DNA from: an uncultured Clostridia bacterium
Lineage (GTDB): Bacteria; Bacillota; Clostridia; TANB77; CAG-508
Reading direction: 5' to 3'
NCBI GenBank assembly: GCA_944386135.1
Contig: CALWZW010000007.1
Coordinates: 1 to 55,669, forward strand
DNA: 55,669 bases
A program made the position numbers and the translations under genes. Positions 26,240-34,290 of the stretch are shown here, in pieces. Numbering within the stretch: the stretch's first letter is position 1; every line of letters begins with the position of its first letter. The notes under the pieces are model-generated. The model saw only the letters and a list, made by a program, of their open reading frames with translations. It was not told the DNA's origin and made no database searches.

Positions 26240-26946
26240 TTTTTGACCTCGTTCAATATATCAAAATCAATATTATAATATGGAACTTTACCAAAGTTAT
26301 AATAGTCTTTTTCATTTCTATGTTCTTTAACTTTAACAGAATTATTTCCCTCATAATACCAATATCCACCTACATTATAGATTTTGTTTTTATCCCAACC
26401 AAGTGCAATTAGCATATCTTTAATCTGTCCTGCATAGCCTCCAGCACCACACATAATAAAAATATTTTTATTTTTAGGGAATATGGTTTCTAATATGTCC
26501 ATTGATTCCTCATAGTTGGCACTATATGTTTTACCATCATCATTTAAAGTAAATAAAGTTTTTCCAGTATATAATCCGCTTACATTTTCTTTTCTTTTTT
26601 GTTCAATATATTCATCTGTAAATCCCGTCAAATATACAGAAGGAATAACTTCGAATCCTTTAATATAGCCGCTTAAATATCGATCCCCTCCTTTGTTTTC
26701 CCAAGTAGCTGAATCGACTAGCATTCGGACGTCTCTATATACAGTATCAGTTCTGTTTAAATAATTATCTATTGTTTTTTCATTGATATTTTTATCAATG
26801 CCATATTTGCCTCGTAACCCCTCCTCTAATTCTGGTTTTGGAAGTGGTTCTTCAATATTCGCTTTATTTAGATTTGCAAATATAAGGTATCCTCCAAAGA
26901 TTCCAATTATCAATGAACCTACTATTATCAATATTTTTTTTACCAT
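26236..26946 (-). CDS. Membrane-anchored rhodanese-like protein
   Basis: A 236-residue protein with an N-terminal anchor (ILIIVGSLIIGIFGGYLIFA) and an extracytoplasmic rhodanese-like domain. The candidate active loop is IFIMCGAGGYAGQIKDMLIA (Cys about residue 164) and is followed by NVGGYWYYEG, as in single-domain rhodaneses. A WENKGGDRYLSGYIKGFEVI segment matches the rhodanese N-terminal part. It could transfer sulfur or sense redox. It overlaps the thioredoxin-like gene, and its stop is TGA. Confidence 0.8.
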   Translation of the reverse strand: MVKKILIIVGSLIIGIFGGYLIFANLNKANIEEPLPKPELEEGLRGKYGIDKNINEKTIDNYLNRTDTVYRDVRMLVDSATWENKGGDRYLSGYIKGFEVIPSVYLTGFTDEYIEQKRKENVSGLYTGKTLFTLNDDGKTYSANYEESMDILETIFPKNKNIFIMCGAGGYAGQIKDMLIALGWDKNKIYNVGGYWYYEGNNSVKVKEHRNEKDYYNFGKVPYYNIDFDILNEVKK

Positions 26947-27009
26947 TTTTTATTTGTTCCTTTTAGTTTTTCTTATCTGTTTATGTTACTAAGTTTCTTT
27001 TATAAGAAC

Positions 27010-28224
27010 TCAACCACCTATAGGTCCACAAATTGCTCCAGGAATAAAACAATCACTTCCTCCTCCTGAGCTTCCTCCTGAACTTCCTCCTGAACTACTT
27101 GAACTTGACTGTGTACTTTGAGTTAATACCTGGCTTGTTGTTTTATTTCCAGCTTTATCTGTTACTATTACTCTTAAATAGTATGTTGTTCCCGATGACA
27201 ATCCTGAATATGTGTATGAGTATGTTGCTGCTGTACTTGTCTTAGTATCTACAGTGGTAAATCCTGAAGTAGCACTTGTTGTACTTCTTTGGAATTCATA
27301 ACTTGCTATACCTGATGTTGCATCTGCTCCACTTGCATTTACAGTTATAGATGACGTACTTCTAGAAGAATATGTAATACTTGCTGTACTTGGTTCTATA
27401 CTATCTTTATTTATTGTTTTAGTTATTGTATCTGATGTTACACCAGCATTATTTATTATATAAGCTGTTATTGTACTTGTTCCTTCTGCTGTGATATCAA
27501 AGTTAACAGTACCTTCCGCAATTTCTGTCTCTTCAATTGGGTTTGCCCCTTCTACTTTATATTTTATTGCTGATAAGCCACTTATGCCGATTGCTCCTGC
27601 ATCTATCTTTACATTAACATCACTTTTGTAATAATCATTACTTCCAGTTGTTCCATTTAATGATATTGTAGGAACATCTGGCTTTGTTTTATCTATTGTA
27701 CAATTGATTTCTACCTTATCTGACTCATTTCCTAAATCATCTTCAACCCAAGCAACAATATTAGTTGTTCCTTCTTCTTTTACTGTTACTTCAGTATTTT
27801 TTTCTTCTGTCATTTGTTCTTCTGCTCCACTTATCTCATAATGTATTTTCATATTTTCTGCGTTTTCATCACTTTCAAGATTTTCTATCTTTACTATAAC
27901 ATCGCTTGTGTATATATCATTTTCCCCTTTTGTTCCTGTTATTACTGTCATTACTGGTGTAATTAACTGTTTATTTCCCAATACTCTATCTATTTTATCT
28001 ACTGCACTCTCTACAATTGAAGTTGTTTGATCAAGTATATTATTTTCTTCATTAGCACTCGAAGCATAAGCTGTAGCTCCATTTGTTGCATACCCAACTA
28101 TTTTTGAATCATATACATTTTTGATAGACACTGCTGCCAAGATAACTAGAACTATTATAGTTATAATTAATGCAATTAGTGTTATTCCTCCTTCTTTTTT
28201 GATTTGATTTTTTTCAAATTTCAT
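27010..28224 (-). CDS. Pilin-like surface protein with Ig-like/fibronectin domains
   Basis: A 404-residue protein. The N-terminus is a type IV prepilin-like signal (EGGITLIALIITIIVLVILA) with probable cleavage before Ile. After it come two bacterial Ig-like repeats (ending SDKVEINCTIDKTKPDVP and SDTITKTINKDSIEPS), a fibronectin-type segment (GTTYYLRVIVTDKAGNKTTS), a Ser/Gly linker, and a Cys-containing end DCFIPGAICGPIGG. It is likely displayed on the surface. Expression seems controlled by the long leader upstream, which has a microsatellite ORF and a hairpin. Upstream of the redox pair, it may be their substrate. Confidence 0.8.
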   Translation of the reverse strand: MKFEKNQIKKEGGITLIALIITIIVLVILAAVSIKNVYDSKIVGYATNGATAYASSANEENNILDQTTSIVESAVDKIDRVLGNKQLITPVMTVITGTKGENDIYTSDVIVKIENLESDENAENMKIHYEISGAEEQMTEEKNTEVTVKEEGTTNIVAWVEDDLGNESDKVEINCTIDKTKPDVPTISLNGTTGSNDYYKSDVNVKIDAGAIGISGLSAIKYKVEGANPIEETEIAEGTVNFDITAEGTSTITAYIINNAGVTSDTITKTINKDSIEPSTASITYSSRSTSSITVNASGADATSGIASYEFQRSTTSATSGFTTVDTKTSTAATYSYTYSGLSSGTTYYLRVIVTDKAGNKTTSQVLTQSTQSSSSSSGGSSGGSSGGGSDCFIPGAICGPIGG

Positions 28225-28267
28225 TTGTTTCTTTCCTCCTTTTAATATTTATATTTTTTATGTATAA

Positions 28268-28318
28268 TAAAAAAACACATAGAATTTATATGTCAAAAAA
28301 ACATATAAGTTCTATGTG
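28268..28318 (-). terminator. Attenuator-like terminator in the leader of the pilin-like gene
   Basis: On the minus strand ACACATAGAACTTATATG pairs with CATATAAATTCTATGTGT around a TTTTTTTGA loop, and is followed by seven T. It stands between the promoter at 28479 and the start codon at 28224, so transcription of the surface protein must read through it. Confidence 0.8.
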
Positions 28319-28339
28319 TCCTTATATTACCTTTACTTT

Positions 28340-28417
<78 letters not shown>

Positions 28418-28450
28418 TTTTATTTTTCTCCTTTGTAATAAATCATCTTT

Positions 28451-28479
28451 ATTTTAACTTATATTAATTTAACTGTCAA
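28451..28479 (-). promoter_or_regulatory. Promoter of the pilin-like gene and its leader
   Basis: On the minus strand TTGACA (28479-28474) and TAAAAT (28456-28451) are spaced 17 bp. The start near 28444 would give a leader of about 220 nt. Confidence 0.7.
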
Positions 28480-28632
28480 GTACAAACATATAATTTCTAG
28501 ATTTTTTGTAATTTTTGTAATTTTTTGTTCACTTTTATATAAAATATAATTAGTTTTTTTATTTTTGCTCATGTATTTTTGTTTATTAATAATTCAATAT
28601 ATTAATTAGCACATAGTCTTTATTATTTGTTC

Positions 28633-28661
28633 TTTACTTATTTTCTTAGAGATGCTATAAT
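28633..28661 (+). promoter_or_regulatory. Promoter of smpB
   Basis: TTTACT at 28633-28638 and TATAAT at 28656-28661 are spaced 17 bp and lie 33 bp ahead of ATG 28695. Confidence 0.65.
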
Positions 28662-28694
28662 CATTATATATTTAGCAAATTTGGAGGAATTAAG

Positions 28695-29146
28695 ATGTCT
28701 AGCTCAAGTTTTAAGAATTCAGTTGCAAGACACAATTATGAAATTATAGATACAATAGAGGCTCGGTATTGTTTTAACTGGTACAGAAATAAAATCTATA
28801 AGAAATCGGGAAGGTTAATTTAAAAGATAGTTATGCAACCATAAAAAATGGAGAAGCTTTTGTTTATGGAATACATATTAGTCCTTATGAACATGGAAAT
28901 ATACAAAATAAAGACCCTTTGCGTACCAGAAAATTGTTACTCAATAGGCGTGAAATTAATAAGTTAGTTGGTATGGTTCAACAAAAAGGTTATTCTCTTG
29001 TTCCTATTAGTTTATATTTTAAAAATAATAGAGTTAAATTAGAACTCGGTATCGGCAGAGGCAAAAAACTTTATGACAAAAGACGCGATATGGCTAAAAA
29101 AGATGCCGAAAGAAAGATTGAACGTGCTATGAAGCAAAATTATTAG
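28695..29146 (+). CDS. smpB: SsrA-binding protein SmpB, two +1 frameshifts at CGG
   Basis: SmpB brings tmRNA to stalled ribosomes. GGAGG at 28683-28687 supports ATG 28695. After [15 protein letters not shown] comes CGG (28764-28766); +1 gives [15 protein letters not shown] second CGG (28807-28809), 43 bases on, needs another +1 to give [20 protein letters not shown]. The rest, with [22 protein letters not shown] and the C-terminal [18 protein letters not shown], is intact. The 149 residues are the normal length. This is the plus-strand demonstration of the phenomenon, and the only gene where the base after CGG is T or G rather than A. No tmRNA gene is visible nearby. Confidence 0.95.
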
Positions 29147-29153
29147 AACTATA

Positions 29154-29199
29154 AAAAAAGTTGGTCGTTGGGGACGCATCTAAAATGACCAACTTTTTT
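29154..29199. repeat. Short REP-like element acting as a bidirectional terminator
   Basis: AAAAAAGTTGGTC pairs with GACCAACTTTTTT around a loop holding GTTGGGGACGCATCTAAAAT, the core of the GGGGAC family. It closes smpB, and its right arm supplies the stop codon of the convergent YgiT-type gene (29200-29198). Confidence 0.8.
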
Positions 29200-29428
29200 A
29201 GGCAACTTTTTCCTTATAATTAACAACCGTTACTTCTGCTGATAATTCTTTGAGCTGATTAACTATTTTTTCTATATTTTCTGCTGTTTTATCATCAAAA
29301 TATTGTTCATTACATGTCATACAAACATTTGCTGGAACATTTTTTATAATTATAATTGTATTTTCCAAATCTACAACATAATTTACCTTTTTTAGTTCTA
29401 ATTCTCCATTGCATTTAAAACATTTCAT
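29198..29428 (-). CDS. YgiT-type zinc finger protein (MqsA-like antitoxin)
   Basis: A 76-residue protein with two CxxC pairs, MKCFKCNGE at the start and NVCMTCNEQYFDD in the middle, a pattern typical of YgiT/MqsA-type zinc domains. There is no C-terminal HTH, so it is the short form. It lies just after the remnant of a DUF4258 toxin gene, the usual partner. AGGAGGTAGAAAC precedes ATG 29428. With the toxin gone, it is probably a relic or a stand-alone regulator. Confidence 0.85.
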   Translation of the reverse strand: MKCFKCNGELELKKVNYVVDLENTIIIIKNVPANVCMTCNEQYFDDKTAENIEKIVNQLKELSAEVTVVNYKEKVA

Positions 29429-29432
29429 GTTT

Positions 29433-29543
29433 CTACCTCCTCGTTTTCATATCTTTTTTCCATTTATTAGGATTTGGATAATACGCTGTTACCATATGTA
29501 GTAGATTCTCACTTATCCCACATACAATAAGAAACGTTTCAAT
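29433..29543 (-). pseudogene. C-terminal remnant of a DUF4258 (RelE-like) toxin
   Basis: Reading the minus strand gives an open stretch of 36 codons containing ETFLIVCGISENLLHMVTAY and YPNPNKWKKDMKTRR followed by TAG, which closely resembles the C-terminal third of DUF4258 toxins. The reading frame is closed by a stop directly upstream and no start is evident, so the N-terminal two thirds are lost. The gap to the YgiT-type gene is four bases, as in intact toxin-antitoxin pairs. No CGG is involved; this is ordinary decay. Confidence 0.7.
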
Positions 29544-29637
29544 TTAAAAACTTATAATATTTTTTATATAATTATTTACTTATAAAGTCAAGAAAAATTA
29601 TTCTACATTTTCGACATTATGGCTATTTTTTATTAAA

Positions 29638-29682
29638 GAAAGCAGAAAGTTAAGCTTTTTTGCTTAACTTTTCTGCTTTTCT
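29638..29682 (-). terminator. Terminator of the giant pilin-like gene
   Basis: AAGCAGAAAGTTAAGC pairs with GCTTAACTTTTCTGCTT around a short T-rich loop. It lies 83 bp after the stop of the gene at 29765. The remaining bases of 29544-29764 show nothing else. Confidence 0.7.
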
Positions 29683-29764
29683 TAGTATTTTATTATTGTT
29701 GTATATTTTGTACTTCAAAATTCTTAATTCGTTTGTACTTCATAAAAGTGTTCATCAAATATTA

Positions 29765-32700
29765 TTAACTTTCTGTTCTAGCAGTAATACTGTATGGACT
29801 ATATTTTGATCCGTCACCTGTTACGCCAACATTTACTTTGGATAAGTCGATTTCAACTACTGGGCGAAGTGCAGCATTTATTACATTAGCTTGATTTTTC
29901 GAATTATATATGATTTCAGCATCTACTTTACCACTTTTTACCTCGAACAAGCCTAATCTAAATCTATTATTATCACTATCATATTGGACACATCGAGAAG
30001 CAAACCAATATGAGTCTAGATTATCTGTCGTTCCTGGTTTATATCTGAATAAGTCTAAATATTCTGAAGTCATATAACTCTCGGAAATTTCATAAGTATA
30101 ATACGTATGTTTTCCTTTCAAAATAGATGCTTCTTTACTTCCTGTTACATATTCGTCTTGTTCACTTAAATTGTAGCTCGTTCCATATGTTCCTTCTGGC
30201 GCACCTGTTATTTCTAATGCAAATATATTTGGATAATATTTATCCGAAGGTGAATACTCATTTCCATAATTTGTATATGTTGTTTTATCATAACTCGATA
30301 CGTTTTCTATATCCTTTATATTTATGCTTCTTCCTGTTGCACCAAGTAATTTGTTACTATATAGTTCTTCACACGCTTTATTTAGTAATAAAACTCCATT
30401 ATTATATCCAGCAGCTCCTTTTAAATTAAATCCTTTATGTACTGGAATTTCTGTTGTGATTACTAATTTAGTCTCTGTCGAATATAATATTCTCCATTCT
30501 ACATTTGTATCTGTTAATAATTGTGAATTAGAATTGCCTGAATATGTATCATATGTATGATCTGTATAAACTCCTTCTAATGGCGTATAATCTATATATT
30601 TTCCAGCTAATGTTGTATCTCTTTCTTCTTCCACTTTTGGAAGTTTTCCTCTAGATGTTATACTATATGGAACATACATAGATCCTTCTCCTGTTACTCC
30701 AACATTTACCTTAGATAAATCGATTTCAACTACTGGGCGAAGTGAATTAGTAGTATCATTACTTCCATTTATCGATGTAGCCAAAGAAGCCTGAGGTGTA
30801 ACAACCATACCATCACTCACACTAAATATCCTAAATCCAAAAGCATTACTGCCACTTTGATAATTTACGCAGCGTGAAGCAAGCCAATATGAGTTTAAAT
30901 TAGTTGTCGTTTCTGGTTTATATCTAAATAGTTCTAAATATTCTGAAGCCATATTTGCTGTTGACATTGTATATGTATAGTATGTCTGTTTGACTGTCAA
31001 TCGTGTCGTTTGTTTACTTCCTATTACATATTCATCTTGATCACTCAAATTGTAACTTGTTCCATATGTTCCTTCTGGTGCCCCTGTTATTTCTAATGCA
31101 AATATGTTTGGATAATATGCATTTGATAGTGAATATTCCTTTCCATAATTTGTATATGTTGTTTTATCATACGTTGATACGCTTTCTATGTCATCTATAT
31201 TTAAGCTCCTTCCTATTGCCCCCAATAGTTTGTTGCTGTACAATTCCTCACAAGCATTATTTAATAATAATACTCCATTGTTATATCCATTTGCTCCACT
31301 TAGTTTAAATCCACTATGTACTGGCTCTTCTGATATAAGTGTTAATGTGTTTTCATCTACGAATAAAATTCTCCATGCTACATCCATATCCGTTAATAAT
31401 TGTGAATTTGATGTTCCTGAATAATTACTATAATTATGATCTCTATAAACTCCTGCTATTGGTGTATAATCTACATATTTTCCAATCAAACTATTTTTTA
31501 CTTCATCAGTTAAATTTCCAAAGTCTATACTATCTGGGTCTCTTGGTAATTCTGTATCTTCACTACCTCCTGGATTATCCGGATCTTCATCTCCACCCGG
31601 GTCTGGCTCTTCTGTTCCTCCTGAACCATCTCCTGTTTGTCCTATCATACTTGCACTATCTTTTACATTTCCTGCTTTGTCATATGCTTTCACACTTACT
31701 GTATATGCTGTATTTTCACTTAAGTTTTCTGCTACATATGATACTGTTGGGTTATTTTCATCTGTTACTTCTATTGTATCTTTTAAACTTCCATTCATAT
31801 ATATTTCATAGTGACTCATTCCTGATACACTACTTGCCATGCTTGTGTCATCTGTTGTTCCTGCATTTATTGTAAATCCTGTTTTTGTTTGGTTTGATAT
31901 ACTTATTGTAAAATCTTTTGGGGCTATTGTGTCTTTTCTTATTGTTACATTTGATATTCCTGATAAATTTCCAGCGTTGTCTATAGCTTGAAATGCTATT
32001 AGTTTTTCTCCATCACTACTTACTGTTAATGTTTTACTAGCTCCACTTACATAATTTTTTTCTTCATCTGATACTTCTGCTACATCTCCTACTACTTCCC
32101 AGTAATAGTATCCTGCAATACCTGAGTTTGCGTCTTCTGCATTTGGTATTGATACTACTACATCTGTATTATACCATCCACTTGCTGGTACTTCTGGGCT
32201 TACTGCTACTGCTCCAACTTGTGGTACTACATTATCGTATTTTACCTCTATCCTTACTATATCTGATTCATTTCCTCTTCCATCTACTGCATATGCATAT
32301 ATTACTGTTCTTCCAGATGTATTTATTGTAACTAGCGTGCTCTTTCCTTCTACATATGTATAGTCTGTGTCTGTATTCTTTTTATAGTATATTCCACTTA
32401 CATTTCCTTCTTCTGTACTTATTGTTACTTCTACTGGTACATTATCTTTTCCATACCAGTCATTTTCACTTTCTCCATTTGATGTTACTTCTATGCTTGG
32501 TGCTCCTACTTCGTTTGATACTCTTACATTCGCATATCTTGTCTTTCCTTTTCCTAATGTTGCTTTTACTTGATACCATCCTGACTCTTCTACTTCAAAG
32601 CTTGCTGTTTCGCTATTTGCTGTTTGTACTACTTCTCCTCCATAGATTAGCTCTATCTTTGTTATTCCATCTTCACAGCTTGCTGTTACTTCTATCGTAT

Positions 32701-33220
32701 ATGTCTCTTTATTATATGTTGCTGTTACTGTTGGCAAACTTTCTCCATCTTCTGTTCCTATATTATCTACACTACTCATTCCGGTTAGCTCATCATAATA
32801 TACTTGATATACATACCCTTCTTGCACAGTTACTATTATATCTTTACTTTCTTCATTTGGCACTGCTGATTTTATCCATGACTCATTCTCCATATCTGCT
32901 GCCATACTTGTTACTGTTGTTGTCCTTCCTGCTAAGCTATCTGCTAGGATAATACTATGTACTAATTGCTCTATTTGCTCTTTATATTGCTGATACTTGT
33001 AGTCATCTACTGCTTCTTCTGTTCCGACTATTATCCCTTCGTCTCCTGTGATTTGGCTTACTGCAACTCCTACGAGTATGACAAGTAATATTACTGTAAC
33101 TAGCAATGCAATTAAAGTAATTCCTTGCTCTTCTTTGATTTTAGCAATGTTACTTGGTTTTTGAGTACAATTAATAGACCCTCTAGTTAGGGCATTTTTG
33201 TTTGGTTTAACTTTATTCAT
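29765..33220 (-). CDS. Giant pilin-like surface protein with Ig-like repeats and a duplicated C-terminal module
   Basis: A 1151-residue protein. The prepilin-like N-terminus is EEQGITLIALLVTVILLVIL (about residues 34-53), after which a helical stalk and several Ig-like domains follow, with recurring DKAGN or DNAGN turns (for example AFQAIDNAGNLSG). A Pro/Asp/Gly linker then leads to two long homologous modules (about residues 560-860 and 870-1150) sharing YSGxSNSQLLTD, GYNNGVLLLNxACEELYSNK, IFALEITGAPEGTYGTSYNL and LRPVVEIDLSKVNVGVTG. It is probably a surface adhesin or minor pilin. No CGG occurs in frame in 1151 codons. Confidence 0.85.
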   Translation of the reverse strand: MNKVKPNKNALTRGSINCTQKPSNIAKIKEEQGITLIALLVTVILLVILVGVAVSQITGDEGIIVGTEEAVDDYKYQQYKEQIEQLVHSIILADSLAGRTTTVTSMAADMENESWIKSAVPNEESKDIIVTVQEGYVYQVYYDELTGMSSVDNIGTEDGESLPTVTATYNKETYTIEVTASCEDGITKIELIYGGEVVQTANSETASFEVEESGWYQVKATLGKGKTRYANVRVSNEVGAPSIEVTSNGESENDWYGKDNVPVEVTISTEEGNVSGIYYKKNTDTDYTYVEGKSTLVTINTSGRTVIYAYAVDGRGNESDIVRIEVKYDNVVPQVGAVAVSPEVPASGWYNTDVVVSIPNAEDANSGIAGYYYWEVVGDVAEVSDEEKNYVSGASKTLTVSSDGEKLIAFQAIDNAGNLSGISNVTIRKDTIAPKDFTISISNQTKTGFTINAGTTDDTSMASSVSGMSHYEIYMNGSLKDTIEVTDENNPTVSYVAENLSENTAYTVSVKAYDKAGNVKDSASMIGQTGDGSGGTEEPDPGGDEDPDNPGGSEDTELPRDPDSIDFGNLTDEVKNSLIGKYVDYTPIAGVYRDHNYSNYSGTSNSQLLTDMDVAWRILFVDENTLTLISEEPVHSGFKLSGANGYNNGVLLLNNACEELYSNKLLGAIGRSLNIDDIESVSTYDKTTYTNYGKEYSLSNAYYPNIFALEITGAPEGTYGTSYNLSDQDEYVIGSKQTTRLTVKQTYYTYTMSTANMASEYLELFRYKPETTTNLNSYWLASRCVNYQSGSNAFGFRIFSVSDGMVVTPQASLATSINGSNDTTNSLRPVVEIDLSKVNVGVTGEGSMYVPYSITSRGKLPKVEEERDTTLAGKYIDYTPLEGVYTDHTYDTYSGNSNSQLLTDTNVEWRILYSTETKLVITTEIPVHKGFNLKGAAGYNNGVLLLNKACEELYSNKLLGATGRSINIKDIENVSSYDKTTYTNYGNEYSPSDKYYPNIFALEITGAPEGTYGTSYNLSEQDEYVTGSKEASILKGKHTYYTYEISESYMTSEYLDLFRYKPGTTDNLDSYWFASRCVQYDSDNNRFRLGLFEVKSGKVDAEIIYNSKNQANVINAALRPVVEIDLSKVNVGVTGDGSKYSPYSITARTES

Positions 33221-33325
33221 TTTTTGTTTGGTTTCCTCCTTTTTCCTTCGTTTGGTTTTTGTTTTTTATTTATAAGCAAAGAAAATATTCTTTACTATAT
33301 AACCTTGTATATTATTTCTTACCTA

Positions 33326-33857
33326 GCGCAGAATAAATATAAATATTCTTCAATTAGCTTTAGCTACATATTTCTTCAAAGAAATTGTAATAATTTTCAA
33401 AACAAGCCTTTTTCACGGCAAGCGTGAATCTTACTCGTTTTGAAAATTTACAATTTCTAATTCGAAATACTTGCAGGAGCTAATTTCATCAATTTATATT
33501 TATTCTACGCCTCTAGTTTGCACTTTCTTTTGAACTAGTAAAGACTTATTTAAAATTTATGAAATTAGCGACTGTGAAATTTTTGAACTTAGAAATTCTT
33601 AAGCTAAATAATGAGGGATGTTCACGTAGATTTTACGTAAGTAAAATCTTACAAAGTGAAAGAGGCTCATTATTTCGCTTTAGAATTTCTATGATAAAAA
33701 TTGAACTTTAGCTAATTGAATATAATTTTAAATAACTCTTTACTAGTTTCTCATATAAGCTTAAAGTTTTACTCTTCTCTCCTTACGGTTAGAAACCAAA
33801 AGGTCGAAAGTCAAAACCAAATAAAACCAAAACCAATTGATTTCCAACCGTAAAGAG
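33326..33857. repeat. Large inverted-repeat array and XRE cassette, copy 2
   Basis: Two imperfect long hairpins stand in tandem. The first pairs 33326-33403 with 33437-33510; the second pairs about 33534-33616 with 33666-33749 and has GATTTTACGTAAGTAAAATC at its tip (33629-33648). All four arms share a unit around CAATTAGCT...AGAAATT, also present at window positions 1-66. Next to them is the smaller stem 33777-33857 (CTCTCCTTACGGTTAGAAA / TTTCCAACCGTAAAGAG) shared with 116-197. This non-coding tract fills most of the gap 33221-33979; no gene is visible in it. Confidence 0.85.
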
Positions 33858-33886
33858 ATTTTTAACTCTAAACAAATTAAGAATAA

Positions 33887-33918
33887 TATATTTATAAGTG
33901 TTAACACTTATAAATATA
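33887..33918. promoter_or_regulatory. Perfect 32-bp palindrome upstream of second XRE gene
   Basis: TTTATAAGTG TTAACACTTATAAA at the core extends to a perfect dyad over 33887-33918. It occupies the place held by the ACACGT palindromes in the first cassette, but has a different sequence, so each regulator probably has its own operator (inference). Confidence 0.65.
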
Positions 33919-33979
33919 ACATTAATTAATTATAAAATCAATATGTAATTTTAAAAAAATTGGAGTGAAAAGAAAAAAT

Positions 33980-34255
33980 ATGTCATTAATTTCAAAATTT
34001 AATGGTAATATGAATGTAATTGGCAGATTATTAAAAGAATATAGAATAAAAAATAATCTATCATATGAACAACTTTCTGCAAAACTTGAACTAATAGGAA
34101 TAAGCATACATAAGCAAAGTATATATGATATTGAAAACAATAAAAGAACTGTTAAAGATTATGAATTATATGCTTTATCTTATGTACTCAAAATAGATGT
34201 TAACGAACTATTAGTAGATATTAAAAATAAATTTGATGAAACAAAAGGGACATGA
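33980..34255 (+). CDS. XRE-family HTH regulator, second cassette
   Basis: A protein of about 91 residues with a Cro/C1-type helix-turn-helix: IGRLLKEYRIKNNLSYEQLS, then HKQSIYDIENNKRTVKDYEL and YVLKIDVNELL. ATG 33980 is 15 bases after GGAG; a GTG at 33965 is an alternative start with five more residues. It is not closely similar to the regulator at 364-582 although the upstream repeat is, so the cassette carries a variable regulator behind a conserved leader. It ends with a strong terminator and is convergent with fba. Stop is TGA. Confidence 0.8.
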   Translation: MSLISKFNGNMNVIGRLLKEYRIKNNLSYEQLSAKLELIGISIHKQSIYDIENNKRTVKDYELYALSYVLKIDVNELLVDIKNKFDETKGT

Positions 34256-34280
34256 GTTTTATAACTCATCGTCCCTTTTT
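34243..34280. terminator. Bidirectional terminator
   Basis: AAAAGGGACATGAGTT pairs with AACTCATCGTCCCTTTTT between the XRE gene and fba. Confidence 0.85.
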
Positions 34281-34290
34281 GTGTTTATTC

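Noticed and set aside
29147..29197. tmRNA gene next to smpB
   Set aside because: Only a REP-like hairpin follows smpB; there is no tRNA-like domain or tag frame.
32356..32952. Long leucine-rich open frames on the plus strand opposite the giant pilin-like gene
   Set aside because: They are antisense shadows created by the biased codon use of Ig-like repeats, without ribosome binding sites.
33326..33857. ROOL- or GOLLD-type large RNA
   Set aside because: Size is similar, but the tract is built of long AT-rich inverted duplications and I cannot identify the conserved features of those RNAs.
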